Origin: Isoetes taiwanensis | Lineage: Eukaryota > Streptophyta > Lycopodiopsida > Isoetales > Isoetaceae | DNA: 64,000 nucleotides | Direction of reading: 5' to 3' | NCBI GenBank assembly: GCA_021234155.1 | Contig: JAJEKV010000014.1 | Coordinates: 20,289,513-20,353,512 of the forward strand | Shown here: in pieces, positions 44,311 through 55,835 of the stretch | How the letters are laid out: the number at the start of each line of letters is the position of its first letter | Numbering within the stretch: the first letter of the stretch is position 1 | Program-made: the position numbers and the translations under genes | Notes under the pieces: generated by a model | Databases searched by the model: none | What the model saw: only the letters and a program-made list of their open reading frames with translations | Told to the model about the DNA's origin: nothing

Positions 44311-44509
44311 GTCTTCAACCCCACTTGTATAAATTTGATTTCAGTTTATTATGTGTCTGGCAAGCTGTCCTTTTTGTAATCGTGTACATACCTTAATAAC
44401 AAATCTTTTCAGTTCGCAAAAAAAATTGTTTCCGCAAAAGTGCTTGTCATACTTATTTGGAATAATATGCTTATCTCGAATTGTTTGTATCTTAGACGGT
44501 GCACGTCCT

Positions 44510-45720
44510 CCTCCGTGGGCGACACCCGTCCAATCGGGCCGTCTTACCCCCGAACAGGAGCTCACCATTATGAAGCACCAGCTTACTGAGCTCCAGGCCT
44601 ATGTATTGCAAATCAATCCACCCCAAATGCAACAGGGGTATGGGCCTGAGATTCCTGCTCCACTAAATCAGCCGCCACCCGCACCCGCACCTGTACCAGC
44701 TACCGCATCTCGATCTAAGAGGACTCATAGTGGTTCATCCTCAGATGCCACTTCTGAGTCATCTAACTCATCAGACTCTTCAGAGGACGAGGCTGACTAT
44801 GCAAAAGCCAGAAAGAAGCATTACCAGAAAACGGTGGACTCTGCCATCACTAGCATTTGGAAGAACAAAAAACTGGCACAGTTCTTAAGAAAAACCAGGT
44901 CCGGGGTTGATGCAGAATCTTGGCTGGATGAGATGGAGGAGTTCGGTAAGTCATATGGAATGACGGAGAAGGACAGCAGGAAAGTTGCCACCACCAATCT
45001 CACAGGGTCTGCTCGCATATGATGGAAGGGATATGCTCGCTCCCATGGGCTGACGAGAGGAAGGTGCCGCTATAAGGTCTTTGCTAAAGCCTTCAAGTCT
45101 CAATATGTGCCCAGGGCTGACCACTATCAACAGATCCAAACCTTTTATCGCCTGGAACAGAAAAACATGACAGTCCAGTCATATACGGACAAGTTCATGA
45201 GATTACGCTTATATGTACCAGGGATAAATAAGCGCAGGACAGTTGAGGGGTGTATAGAGGGCTTATCCCCTACCTTGAGGAAAATGGTTCGAGCCATAGA
45301 CCCCAAGACAGTTGCAGAAGCAGAGGCTAAGGCCCTTAGCCTAGAAGAGGATACTCCCAAGTATCAGCCATCGCGACCCTCTTCTTTCAGTCAGAACAAG
45401 GGGTATACACCTTTCAGAGGGCGCTCACCTAGTCCGGGGCCTCCCGCCTCTACCGGATATTAGAAGTCCGAGAAGAAAGTTTCCTTTACAGTACTAGATA
45501 AGTCAAACAACACTGTAGGAGCTTTCAGAAATATCCTTTAAGCCATCCCCAAGGAAGCTCGTGAACAGTTATGTAAGGATAGGGCTTGCTATCGGTGCTC
45601 CCGCCCGGGTCACCGTATGCAGGAATGCCCCTATATTACACAAACAGTGCAGGCTGCCCTCGCTGATATGGATTGGGAAGGCGTAGGGGACCCAAACTAT
45701 CCAACGATGTCGCTAACGGT
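44510..45720 (+). pseudogene. Chromovirus gag
   Basis: A Pro- and Ser/Asp-rich N-terminal part (PPQMQQGYGPEIPAP, TSESSNSSDSSEDEAD) leads into the retrotransposon gag domain (SWLDEMEEFGKSYGM, then YKVFAKAFKSQYVP, YRLEQKNMTVQSYTDKFMRL). The zinc knuckle is CYRCSRPGHRMQEC near 45590. Stops at 45020, 45463 and about 45540 interrupt it. Confidence 0.82.
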
Positions 45721-46377
45721 GACGCGCCTGACTATATACAAGGCTGAGTTCCATATTTATGCTGCCATTGAAATGGGTCAAGCCAACCATCAGCCTTCTG
45801 TTATTTCCACGGTTGGCCAAATAGATTGTAAGTCTTTTATTATCCTCATGGACACTGGCAGCACGCATAATTTTGCGTCATGGCGGAGGCCTTACAGCTC
45901 ACTCCCTTGAAGTCTAGGCCACGTCCCGTTACGTTGGCTAGTGGGGCTATACGCCACATACGGGGTCGGCGCATCAATTTGAACATTCAGCTGCTGGGAG
46001 CACCTGTTGCTCTAGGAGCAGAAATAATGGATATTGGTCGTTATGATCTCATTGTGGGAATGGAATTCCTGGCTGCTGCCAAGGCCAACATTGACTGTGA
46101 GAAGCGGGAAGTTACCTTTAATGCAGTCAATGGAGCCCGAGTGGCCCTAGCAAGTAAGCCGGTTATTCCCATTATGCAATGTATTTCATTACGCCAGTTG
46201 TATAGGGCTGTCAAGAAATCTCAAATCATTGGCATGATTCGACTTGCTTCAGTGGAAGCTAGGTCCAAGCAAGATGAAGTTCTTGATACCTTGCCTTTGG
46301 CAATAGCCATGTTTCTTCGGGAATACCATGACCTATTTCCCGAAGAGATTCATCGCTGCCACCTTTTAGAGGAGTAG
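45720..46377 (+). pseudogene. Chromovirus protease
   Basis: The retropepsin signature ILMDTGSTHNF is at about 45842-45875. A frame change follows at about 45880, then the second half of the domain reads RYDLIVGMEFLAAAKANIDCEKREVTF, the usual DVILGMDWL block. It ends with a spacer rich in [19 protein letters not shown] before the reverse transcriptase. Confidence 0.85.
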
Positions 46378-46391
46378 AATGTGAAATTACC

Positions 46392-47580
46392 TTGGAACCA
46401 AGCACTAAGCCTACCAATAAGGTCCCATATCGAATGAGTATTCCTGAATTAACAGAGCTTAAGAAGCAGTTGCAAGAGCTCCTCAAATTAGGCTTCATTC
46501 GACCCAGTGTCTCACCTTTTGGTGCCCCGATACTCTTCGTCAAGAAAAAGGATGGCACCCTGAGAATGTGCATCGATTACCGCCAATTGAACAAGCATAC
46601 TATTAAGAATCGGTATGCTTTGCTGCAGGCAGACGATCTAATGGATCAGTTGCAAGGGGCTGGGTACTTTACAAAGATTGACCTTCGGTCAGGATATCAC
46701 CAGATAAGGATTAAAGAGGATGGCATTCACAAGTCCGCTTTCCGGACGCGCTATGGGAATTATGAGTTCATTGTGATGCCTTTTGGCCTGACTAATGCCT
46801 CGACCACCTTCATGAGGCTCATGAATGATGTCTTCCGTGAATACCTTGATGATTTTGTCATCATATTCTTCGATGATATCCTCATATACAGTAAAAACCT
46901 TAGAGGACCATGAACGGCATCTTCGGTTGGCCCTACACAAATTGAGGCGCCACCAACTATATGCCAAGTTCTCCAAGTGTCGGTTTGCAACCACCAAGGT
47001 GGATTACCTGGGACATATCGTATCTGCAGAAGGAATAGCCACAGATCCAGCTAAGATTGAAGCAGTAAAGGAATGGCCAATTCCAACCAATGTGTCTGAG
47101 GTCCGCAGTTTTCTAGGCTTGGCCGGTTACTACCTTAAGTTTGTCAAAGACTTCGCCAAGCTCGCCGCATCTTTAAAGATTAGGGATTGGATGGCACATT
47201 GGAAAGACAAGATTCACGCGGGTTTTCAAGCATTGAAGGATGCTTTGACAACATCTCCTGTTCTTACCATTTCAGATCCTCAAAAGGACAGTGGGTTGCC
47301 ACAGATGATAGTAAAATAGCTACCGGTGTTATCGCCTTATGATTCTCAAAAGATGAATGACGCAGAACAGAGATACCCCACGCATGATCAAGAATTACTT
47401 GCGGTTGTGCATGTCTTGCGCATTTGGAGGCACTATTTACTTGGAAGATGATTCCACTAGATACTGATCACCAAAGCCTCCAATACATCTTCACCTCAAC
47501 TTCATGACAAAGACGATGGATGGAATTTCTTTAGGAATATGATTTTGAGGTCATTTATAAGCCGGCAAGCATAATGTTGT
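46392..47580 (+). pseudogene. Chromovirus reverse transcriptase and RNase H
   Basis: Starts with [23 protein letters not shown] and runs through [32 protein letters not shown] and [13 protein letters not shown]. The active site is [11 protein letters not shown] (about 46866-46900), with Phe-Phe instead of the usual residues before DD. A frameshift near 46905 leads to [21 protein letters not shown] and [19 protein letters not shown]. RNase H remains as [21 protein letters not shown] and a shifted VVADALSRHPFL. Confidence 0.88.
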
Positions 47581-47875
47581 AGCTGACGCGCTTTCCAGAC
47601 ATCCATTCCTTACTCGCACGCATTGCAATGCTATATCCACACTCTCCAGTGAGTTTGGGAAGCAGATACAACAGGCCCTTCCCATAGACCCGGAATTCCG
47701 AGAGATATGGCAAAGTGTATCTAAGGAAGCCAGAACGGATAAGGAGAGGGAGACCTTCCGCCATTATAAGAAGGAAGCTGAACTCCTTTACTATAAGAAT
47801 AAGTTATGTGTTCTCGAGACATCTGGAGTTCGTAAGTCCATTCTCCATGATACACATAACAGTCCCATAGCGGGC

Positions 47876-48428
47876 ATTAGAGGTAATTTGAGATCTCCTT
47901 TTGTCCCCATAAGAATCCTCCAATAGAATGACTACTCTACATCAAACTGCAATTAATGCAGCATTAACAACTTCATTGCTGTCGTTTTTTCCCTATAACT
48001 TTTGATCTACTCATGAAAATGCTGCGGCGTTTGTTGCATTAGATGCAGAATGAAAAGATCTTTCAAGTGATATATGGTTATGATGTATTTCAATACAAGC
48101 CATATGTGTTAACCTTAAAAAATATGGTTTTTTGTTGTTTTCTTATATATTTACATCCCAAAAGATATAACAATGGGTTGTCATTAGAAAGATCTCGAGG
48201 AGACGAATCCATTGCCACAAATAGTGTTCGAATCGGAGTTTTTGATCAAAAGTTATAGTAGAAAAATGACACTGCAAAAGTTAGTTAGAACTGCATTAAT
48301 TACTGCTGCCACATAATACTGGAATAAAATACACTGGAGCTCTTCTCTTATTGGACAGTTTAAAAAGCTGATGTGGCTTTTTAAGCATCCCTTAATGGGA
48401 CAAAATGAGATCTCAAATTACCTCTAAT
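47876..48428 (+). mobile_element. MITE-like insertion (553 bp) in the chromovirus integrase
   Basis: Terminal inverted repeats read ATTAGAGGTAATTTGAGATC at 47876-47895, and its reverse complement ends at 48428. Similarity continues for about 10 more bases (TTTTGTCCC). The inside is AT-rich with no coding potential. The integrase frame stops before and resumes immediately after it (AGFMKTYFKI). GGCAT-type sequence lies on both sides, so the target duplication is 3-5 bp, but I could not fix it exactly; superfamily undecided. Confidence 0.8.
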
Positions 48429-48429
48429 G

Positions 48430-49711
48430 GCATGCAGGATTTATGAAGACATATTTCAAAATCCGCTCCAGCTATTTCTGGCCAAGAATGAAGAAGCACA
48501 TTGCCAAGTACATCAAGCAATGCCAGATCTGTCAGCAAATGAAGGCTGAGCAATTGCGTATCCCAGGGGAGTTGCAACCCCTCGATGTCCCCAATGCAAA
48601 ATGGGAAGTTATTACCATGGATTTCATCGTGGGATTTCCCGCGCACATTAATAGGGTTTGATGCCTTAATGGTGGTGGTCGACAAACTTTCTAAGATGGC
48701 ACATTTCCTGCCATGTCATACCACGGATACTGCATTGGATACCGCCTTGCTATTTACCAAGAAGGTCTTTCGTCTGCATGGGATGCCCCGTACTATTATA
48801 TCAGATCGGGATCCTAAGTTTATTAGTGCATTCTGGAAAGATTTCTTTAGCACTATTCAAACTAAGCTTACCATGAGCACAGCTTATCGTCCGCAGACAG
48901 ATGGTCAAACAGAGCGTACCAATCGCATAATTGAAGATATGCTACGTAATTATGTCTGGAACAAGCAATCTCAATGGGCAGATACATCCACTTGGTGGAG
49001 TTCGCCTATAACAGCACTAGACAGGAGTCCTCAAGGATGTCTCCTTTCATGATTACGGCTACCATTGCTTTACTCCAGACACGTGGCATAACCCAATATC
49101 CAAGGTGGAAGTTTCTCAACAATTGCTTACAGACATGCAAGCACTAGTCAAAGAGGTTTGAGCATACTTGATAGCCGCAAGAGCTCAGCAAAAGAGTCTT
49201 GCTGATCGACATCTTACGCCCCGGGAATTTCAGGTCGGTGATTCCGTTCTGCTAAAGATCAAGGTGAAGCAAGCCAAACTTAAGATTGGCAATTGTACGA
49301 AGCTTGCACCTAGATGGGCAGGACCTTTTCAGATAACCGAAAGCATAGGCTCTCAGGCCTACCGATTGGATCTACCCGCATATCTGAAGATCCATAAAGT
49401 TTTCCATGTAAGTCTTCTCAAGAAGCATCATCCGGATCTAGAAGAAGTTCTTGACACACCAACACTCCTGGAGATGACTAAGGATCAATTAGAGATTGTG
49501 CATGAAGCTCTCCTTGATCGCGCCTATTTTGCAATACTTGGTTAAGTGGAAACACTTACCCACAGAGGACGCAACATGGGTTCTTAAAGCGGATCTAGAT
49601 AAGATTTACCTGAACTTTATGAAAGAATGCCAGGGCCAAACTATTCAAGATGCCATCATCTCGAACCCTAATGGTAAGCATAGCGTTATTACTCTGACAG
49701 GGGTCATATGA
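48430..49711 (+). pseudogene. Chromovirus integrase with C-terminal chromodomain
   Basis: The zinc-binding part has YFWPRMKKHIAKYIKQCQICQQMK. The DDE core has WEVITMDFIVGFP, IISDRDPKFIS and TAYRPQTDGQTERTNRIIE, i.e. all three catalytic residues. After frameshifts the GPF-like region appears (KLAPRWAGPFQITES, LKIHKVFHVSLLKKHHPD). Then comes a chromodomain, best seen as QYLVKWKHLPTEDATWVL (about 49533-49590), which in chromoviruses binds modified histone H3 tails. Shifts at about 49050 and 49545 break it. Confidence 0.88.
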
Positions 49712-50139
49712 GCGAGATTCGACAGGGATCATTGTAGGGGTTGGGTTACATGCATCTTAGATGGGAAATTGGGCATATAGGCATTCACGACAGGACGCAG
49801 TCGTCTACGGCTATAATGGGAATATCACCATTCCTTATGCTGCGACAACATGCCAGCCATAGGCATGATAGGATTCTTGCATTCATATTTTTATTTATTT
49901 AAGGGGGTGGTCCCTTCAACCACACTACTTAATTTATTTCTTAAATGTTTTTAAAGTTTTTTGTTTTGAGTGTACTCTTGAGTTGTTACTCTGTTACTAC
50001 TTATGTTGTAAAAGGACTTTTGTCCTACCACCTGATTATGTAACCTTCTGATGTCTTCAATAAATGGCAGTTATCTTCCCTATATTTAATCTCCACTAAC
50101 TCTAATGCTGAGGATAGCATTAATCCAGGGGAGGGGGAA

Positions 50140-51685
50140 TGTGACGTTCCAGGTATTTATACGGTATATGTACGTATACCATGACACGTCACCGACATGT
50201 AGCTAGGCCTAGGGACCAAGTGAGGGGATCACCTAAAATGGATTTTATTAGCTATGTTAAAAAAACCAATGGATAATTATGGATTTTATTGGCATAATTA
50301 ACCTAATTATGCTAATTGGATCTAATTAATTAATTATCACCAATGAGGGAGTGCCACCTGGCCCAAATCGGTTGGCCAGGGGGGATTTGCTATTTTCGTT
50401 GGAGAAATAGGGGCCCTACCCCCCATTTCAACCCAAATTCGAATTGGAGAGTGAGGAAGAGCAGCAGCCACCAGCTTTAGCCCACCTTTGCCAGTACTTG
50501 CCAACAACATCAAGCTATGGAAGCCTTCCATGACAACGGCTCCAGCCAAGAGAATGGTTAGTCTTTAGATAGCTTCTATTCTGCTGACACTTCTTTGAAT
50601 AGATGGAATGATTAAATTCTGTTTTGTATGTTGTTCTGGATACTTAGATGGTGTTTTATATTCTTTCTTTCCGCTTCTTCTGTGTATTGGGAATGAAGGA
50701 AAGGGTAGAGACCTAAAAGCCTCTTAGCAGTAGAGATGTCTCTAGCTAGTCCCCTTAATACCCAATAAATGCGGCCTGTGCACAAGAGCCAACCTGGCTG
50801 CGGATGCTATCAATGTGGTTCAGCACTAGATAACGAGTATGATGGTGAATCGGGAATGGAGTCTTGCCTAGCGTGGCTACAAGACTCCTACAGTGTGCTA
50901 GACTTATAGCCGGTCACTGTGTGTGGACCGGGTATGGGTCTGACACTCCTTGGGTCACAGGGACGTGCCTATATGGACACCCTGGACTCGAATGGGCAGG
51001 TGAGCTAGCCTTTAGATTTAGGGGCGTAAGTCGGGTACGGATGCGGGGGTCGCTGATGCGGCATGTGTTCTCTAGCACATCTAGGGATCCGTCATGCTCG
51101 GGAAGGAGACACTTCTCTGACCTGCCTCATCGGACCGGGGAGATGTAACCCGGAGTAGTCCTGAAAGGTGATTCCTTCGGATTGCATCTCCAGAGGGCTA
51201 CAAGCACGTCATAGCATGATTCAGCCTATCTGCAAAGTGTGCACAGAATGGAATGGATTACCCTAGCCATTGTCTTATGCCAGCCAACGCCATGTTATAC
51301 TTCCGTCTGTTGATATCTTGAGGCCCTGGCCGCCAGTTGACCCCTTGGAGTCTGAGCCCAGCGTAGCGCCTTGTTATGGTGTTTATCTCATGTTATTATG
51401 GTTGTACTGTCTTTTCGTTGATGATGATGGATAGACCACCCTTCATGGTGGTATATTATTTTAGTATGATTGTTGTATGGTAACGTGTATGTATGCTTCC
51501 GCTGTATAGGATTCCCATAGAGGACATGGGACGAATGACAGCTCCGTGTTCCTCGCCCAGACACTTGGCCATCCCCAGTGGTCCGAGTATGAGTGAGGGC
51601 CTTACCATGGTGATGTAGTTGCCATGGGAGGGGAATTCCCGTATTTGTACGATGGGAGCATCGTATAGATTCCGAGAGCGTCACA
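50140..51685 (+). repeat. 3' LTR of the chromovirus (1546 bp)
   Basis: Begins TGTGACG directly after a purine tract (GGGGAGGGGGAA) and ends CGTCACA, giving perfect 7-bp inverted ends. It is long and without clear ORFs. The related sequence at 63236-64000 (inverted) confirms it as an LTR family. Confidence 0.85.
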
Positions 51686-51687
51686 AG

Positions 51688-51807
51688 AACCCTTCCGGGC
51701 GGGGGTTTTTTAATCCTTAGAGTAATACGCTTGCTGCTCTCTTTTTTATTGAGTCCCATCGGCCAATTGGTCTCCGTGGACGATAAAAAATCTATTCTAT
51801 TCTATTC
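51688..51807 (+). repeat. Dispersed short repeat, copy 1 (SINE-like, TCTAT tail)
   Basis: Reads GAACCCTTCCGGGCGGGGG, TTTTTTAATCC, then GGCCAATTGGTCTCCGTGG and ACGATAAAAAATCTATTCTATTC. The body matches 55526-55650 and 55718-55835. The tail is a simple pentanucleotide repeat. It begins within a few bases of the chromovirus LTR end. Confidence 0.8.
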
Positions 51808-54800
51808 CTAACAGAAACCCTTGCAGGCTTACCCAAGAGTCCCATAATTCACCGAGGTAAAACCATATCTCTAATCTCTACCTATTTTATTCATTCTTAA
51901 TTTTTTTATTTTTGTTCGTCGTGCCTCCTATTTTTTCTGCGCCGCAATCCTTTATCATTTTTCTCTGCCACGTTTTTTTTGTTGGGAGCGATTTGGGGCG
52001 TCCTTAACTCTGGCAACGGCCAGAGGGCAAGGCAAGGTGTTTCCAAGTCCAAAGGTCGGTGGAGTTTTTTATTCATCTTTTTCAGCTGGCAATTGGTGGC
52101 AACATCGGTGTAGATTTTTAGAGAACTAGATCTGGCTGGATTTTTTAATGGAAGCAACGACAAAGGCTTTCAGTCCAAAAATGGAATAGTAGGTATAGCT
52201 CTTCCAATCCAATTTTTGCATGCTTGAAAGGGTAGAACTAGAATCATATTTGCCCTTTCTCTCGATCCGGCCTGTCTGAGTGCTTCAGAGAATGCTTGGA
52301 AAATTAATTTCTTCATGTTCTTTATCATCCACAAGTACTTTAGAATTGGTGGCGCAGATAAGCCATAGCCAATGCAGCCAAACTGGTGTCCATACAAATC
52401 CTTTGCAAGGCAGGTGGATCCTCAGAAAAAAATTTGGTGGCAGTAACAAAATAATACAGGCTATGAAGCGGCTTATAAAATAGCCACATGCACACACAGA
52501 TATTAGCATTTAGCTAGGAACCCTATAACTTCTCTCTACTCTTTTACATAAAGCAGGACCTTTTTGCATAGATATGCTATGAATGATATCAAATGTGCAA
52601 ATACATGATGCTTGTGATAAATAAAATGATCAATCTGATCATCCAAGGCCTGCAGAGGAGTTGCTTCTACCAGATTCGATGCTATGTAGTTTTCTGTTAC
52701 AGTTGTTTGGATTTGATCAGACAGATGCAATGGCAAAAGATAAAAGCCAAATGTCTACCATTTGTCAAAGCAGATCAAGCAAAATAAATCTTGTCTACCT
52801 TTTGTTTCTAGGGGTTCCATTGGAATATTCCAAAATTATTCATGCTACAAAAGTTGCAGTTGGATTTATCTCTCTCGAATAAGAATAAATTTGTATGCCC
52901 TCGTTACAACATAAGTCAATAAGGCAATTGAAGTCTCTGTGGCCACCTTATGGATCATCTAGCTGCCAAGAAAATGCTTTCAAAATTTTAGATTTGCCAT
53001 CAATGAATTTGACTATGACAACCATAAATAGGCAGTATGATTGGCATGTATGTTTCAAACCAACAGGTTGAAAAGGCAATGGAATTCTTTTCAATTATGC
53101 CTAAGAGAAATGTTATTGGTTGGACTCTTAAGAGTACTTAAGATGCTCATCTTTCTCAAAAATGAAAAAACATTATCCGTACTCTATCATAGAGGCTTCT
53201 CAAGATTTATCCCTGCAGAAGAACATCATCACAAACATTCACCACAATGCAATTGAATCAGCTGGTTACAAGAATAATGATTTTTGTACAGGAGTAATCC
53301 TAGTCTTTCGGTAAAATTGAAGCATGGCCAGCTATTTGCATCACAGTTACATGAATTTATTTCCAGTAATAACAAATCCATTATTATGTGCATAACCAGC
53401 AAAACTCATTAGCAATATGACTGTTCATTATCTCTTAAAATCAAGTAGGAAGGGACTTACTTTGCATGGCATGTGCTTTTTTGCTGGACGATCAAAGGTA
53501 AATCACGAAAGGTTTTACGTGATGGGATTCCTTTTGTGCTTGAAATACATAAACTCAAATTACTATGCACATTGTGCAAGCATTGCATGAGACATGTTGC
53601 ACTACCAACGTGTCCTTAATTCATCAATAATGGAAGCCCATTGCAATTCTTTTTTGCATTCCCTATTAAGCATGCTCTCAACAATTTGCCACTAAATACA
53701 TACTTTTCATGTACATCATGACGTTAAAAAATGTACACAATCCATGGATATCTCACTTGTGATCTAATAACATGCAATCATTTGGCATGGCATCCGACAT
53801 CCACATTTTTTAGCCCCAAATAAATCATTTAAGATTCCACATTTGGAATGTATATTGATGATCATATAGTGTTTGATCTAAAGCAGTTACTGTATAACAC
53901 ATATGCATGGCAACTATGTTTTCTTTTATGATGATGTTACAGGGTTTGTAACACTCTCCCTATCCTTCAAATGAGTCTAACCAAATTCATGGCTTACAAT
54001 TTGTGCCTACTCTCCAATTTATGTATCACAAACATCATCCTAAATTTTGTTTATCGATAGCAAATTTACCAATTGCCCTTATAGCAAAGAGAGAAGAACT
54101 GTGAAGTTCAAGATGAAGCTAACTCTAACTGTTAGCTTCTGATTTCTCCTACAAAATACAAATATATTCTCTGCCGGTTTACATTTGTGCGTTTCGGGTG
54201 GCTTAAAATGATTATTTGGACTTTAATGTTCAGTATATTCTTCCGGCTTAGAACAATAGTGCATCTGAATCTGTCGATTTTCTTAAAGCCATAAGATAGT
54301 CGCATTAGCTGGGTATTTATTTTATTTTCTTATTTTTATTTTTTTCCCACTCAAGGGTAATGTTGGAATGCCTAAGATGGTGGACGTGCCTCACATAAGC
54401 TCCAAACGGACTACATAATGTGTAGGCGTATAATAATCTAGCTTTAATATGGAATTCAAACATGTGGATACTTATGTAAAAGCATGTTGATAGGATCAAA
54501 CATGTATTCTTCTAAGATATACTCTCCAATTCTCTTAGAATCCGCTTCTACTCAATGTAAATTTAAATGAGTTTCTTAGCTTACAAATCCATTGTGGCGG
54601 TGTCACCACCACAATAAAGTACTTGTAATGGTAATGACCTAATGGAGGCTAAGAATATTTTAGTGAAAGGTGTGGAAGAAATGAAATACACTTGGAAGAT
54701 ACATGTGGATTACATTATCAATAAAGATCCAAACATGCTTACCATTTCTATAATTAAGGGAATGTTACCTAGAAGCACATGCTATACGTAATTGAGAAGG

Positions 54801-54956
54801 TTTTATGTGTGAATATGTCGAACGACTTTATCATCATTCAATGTGTATTAAACAATGGCTGAGCATGTGCTTCCAGGATGAATTATGCGCAATACTCTGT
54901 AATCATTTGAAGTATTTTGAGAAATTGATGAGTTGATGCATGCATGAATGTGAAGG

Positions 54957-54987
<31 letters not shown>

Positions 54988-55525
54988 ACATTTTGAAAAA
55001 GAAATGGTACCATCTCTTAGCAACAGCATCCACCATTAGTTCCGTGGTCATATAGATGACCATGGGATCAAAAGAAATGTGTTCCAAAGGTGCGGCGAGC
55101 TCTACACTCTATATAGAACAAGCTACTTCTAGTACTTAACCTAATCGACACGATGGTATCCCAAACATCACTTCTTCAGGTAATTAATCCCATAACATAC
55201 TTTCCTTTACATATGACACTTTTGGACGTAGACCTATGTATAGGCCAACCTTGCCATTTCAACATTTTTTGCCTTTGTCTTCACCTTCTATTTGGACCTA
55301 TATATGGTGTCGATCTCTCCTTCCCCAACTTTGGACATCACATAATAGTTATAGGTAAGGCACCTCCCTGTACTGGATCTGCGAGCTCACCTTTGCCCCC
55401 CCTCTGGCTGCCCGCTGATCAAGCACTACAGGTGCGGTGCATGAGTGTATATATTTGTGTGTTTTTGCATTTCGTATATTGGAACAGTTTGTCAGCAGGC
55501 TGATTGCTGCCACGGTTTTTCCCTC
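51808..55525. other. Long non-coding stretch; possible PPR-like scrap at 53060-53160
   Basis: AT-rich, with no confident gene. A plus-strand frame reads QQVEKAMEFFSIMPKRNVIGWTL around 53065-53130, like a single pentatricopeptide (PLS-type) motif, followed by stops. TTTTCTGCGCCGCAATCCTTT at about 51936 recurs at 55963, so the zones after the dispersed-repeat copies share another repeat. A poly-A run of about 28 bases lies at 54957-54986. Confidence 0.45.
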
Positions 55526-55650
55526 GAAAACCCTTCGGGGCGGGGGTTTTTTAATCCGGGTAGTAATCCGCTTGCTGCGCTTTTGTATTGGGTCCCATAG
55601 ACCGATTGGTCTCCGTGGACGATAAAAATACCTTCCTTCCTTCCTTCCTC
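55526..55650 (+). repeat. Dispersed short repeat, copy 2 (CCTT tail)
   Basis: Same body as copy 1 (AAACCCTTCGGGGCGGGGG to GGTCTCCGTGGACGATAAAAA) but with a (CTTC)n tail. Confidence 0.85.
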
Positions 55651-55717
55651 TAGTGAATTACTAACTTGTACTTAGTTTTCTATGTCATTCTTGGCTGTTT
55701 ATTGTTAATTATATGTT

Positions 55718-55835
55718 CGAAAACCCTTCGGGGCGGGGTTTTTTAATCCGGATAGCAATATGTCAGCTGCACTCCTCCTTTAGATTCTATAGGCCAATTG
55801 GTCTCCATGGACAATAAAAACATTCAATTCAATTC
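55718..55835 (+). repeat. Dispersed short repeat, copy 3 (ATTCA tail)
   Basis: Same body (GAAAACCCTTCGGGGCGGGG to TTGGTCTCCATGGACAATAAA), with a CATTCAATTCAATTC tail. Confidence 0.85.

Larger units (their letters stand above)
44510..51685 (+). mobile_element. Chromovirus (gypsy with chromodomain), 5' end not identified, with 3' LTR
   Basis: Gag with a CCHC knuckle, protease, reverse transcriptase, RNase H, integrase and a C-terminal chromodomain occur in this order, all on the plus strand, with frameshifts and stops between them. The 3' LTR is 50140-51685. No matching 5' LTR or primer-binding site was found upstream as far as 40800. Either the left end has been replaced, or the unknown ORFs at 40883-44330 are part of an unusual, longer element. 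A MITE-like insertion splits the integrase. Confidence 0.85.

Noticed and set aside
53060-53160. PPR gene
   Set aside because: Only one pentatricopeptide-like stretch is legible and stops follow at once; not enough to call a gene.
55503-55560. Bacterial-type terminator (GC hairpin followed by T-run)
   Set aside because: The GAAAACCC / GGGTTTTTT hairpin belongs to the dispersed repeat present in three copies in a plant nuclear setting, so a terminator is not meaningful.
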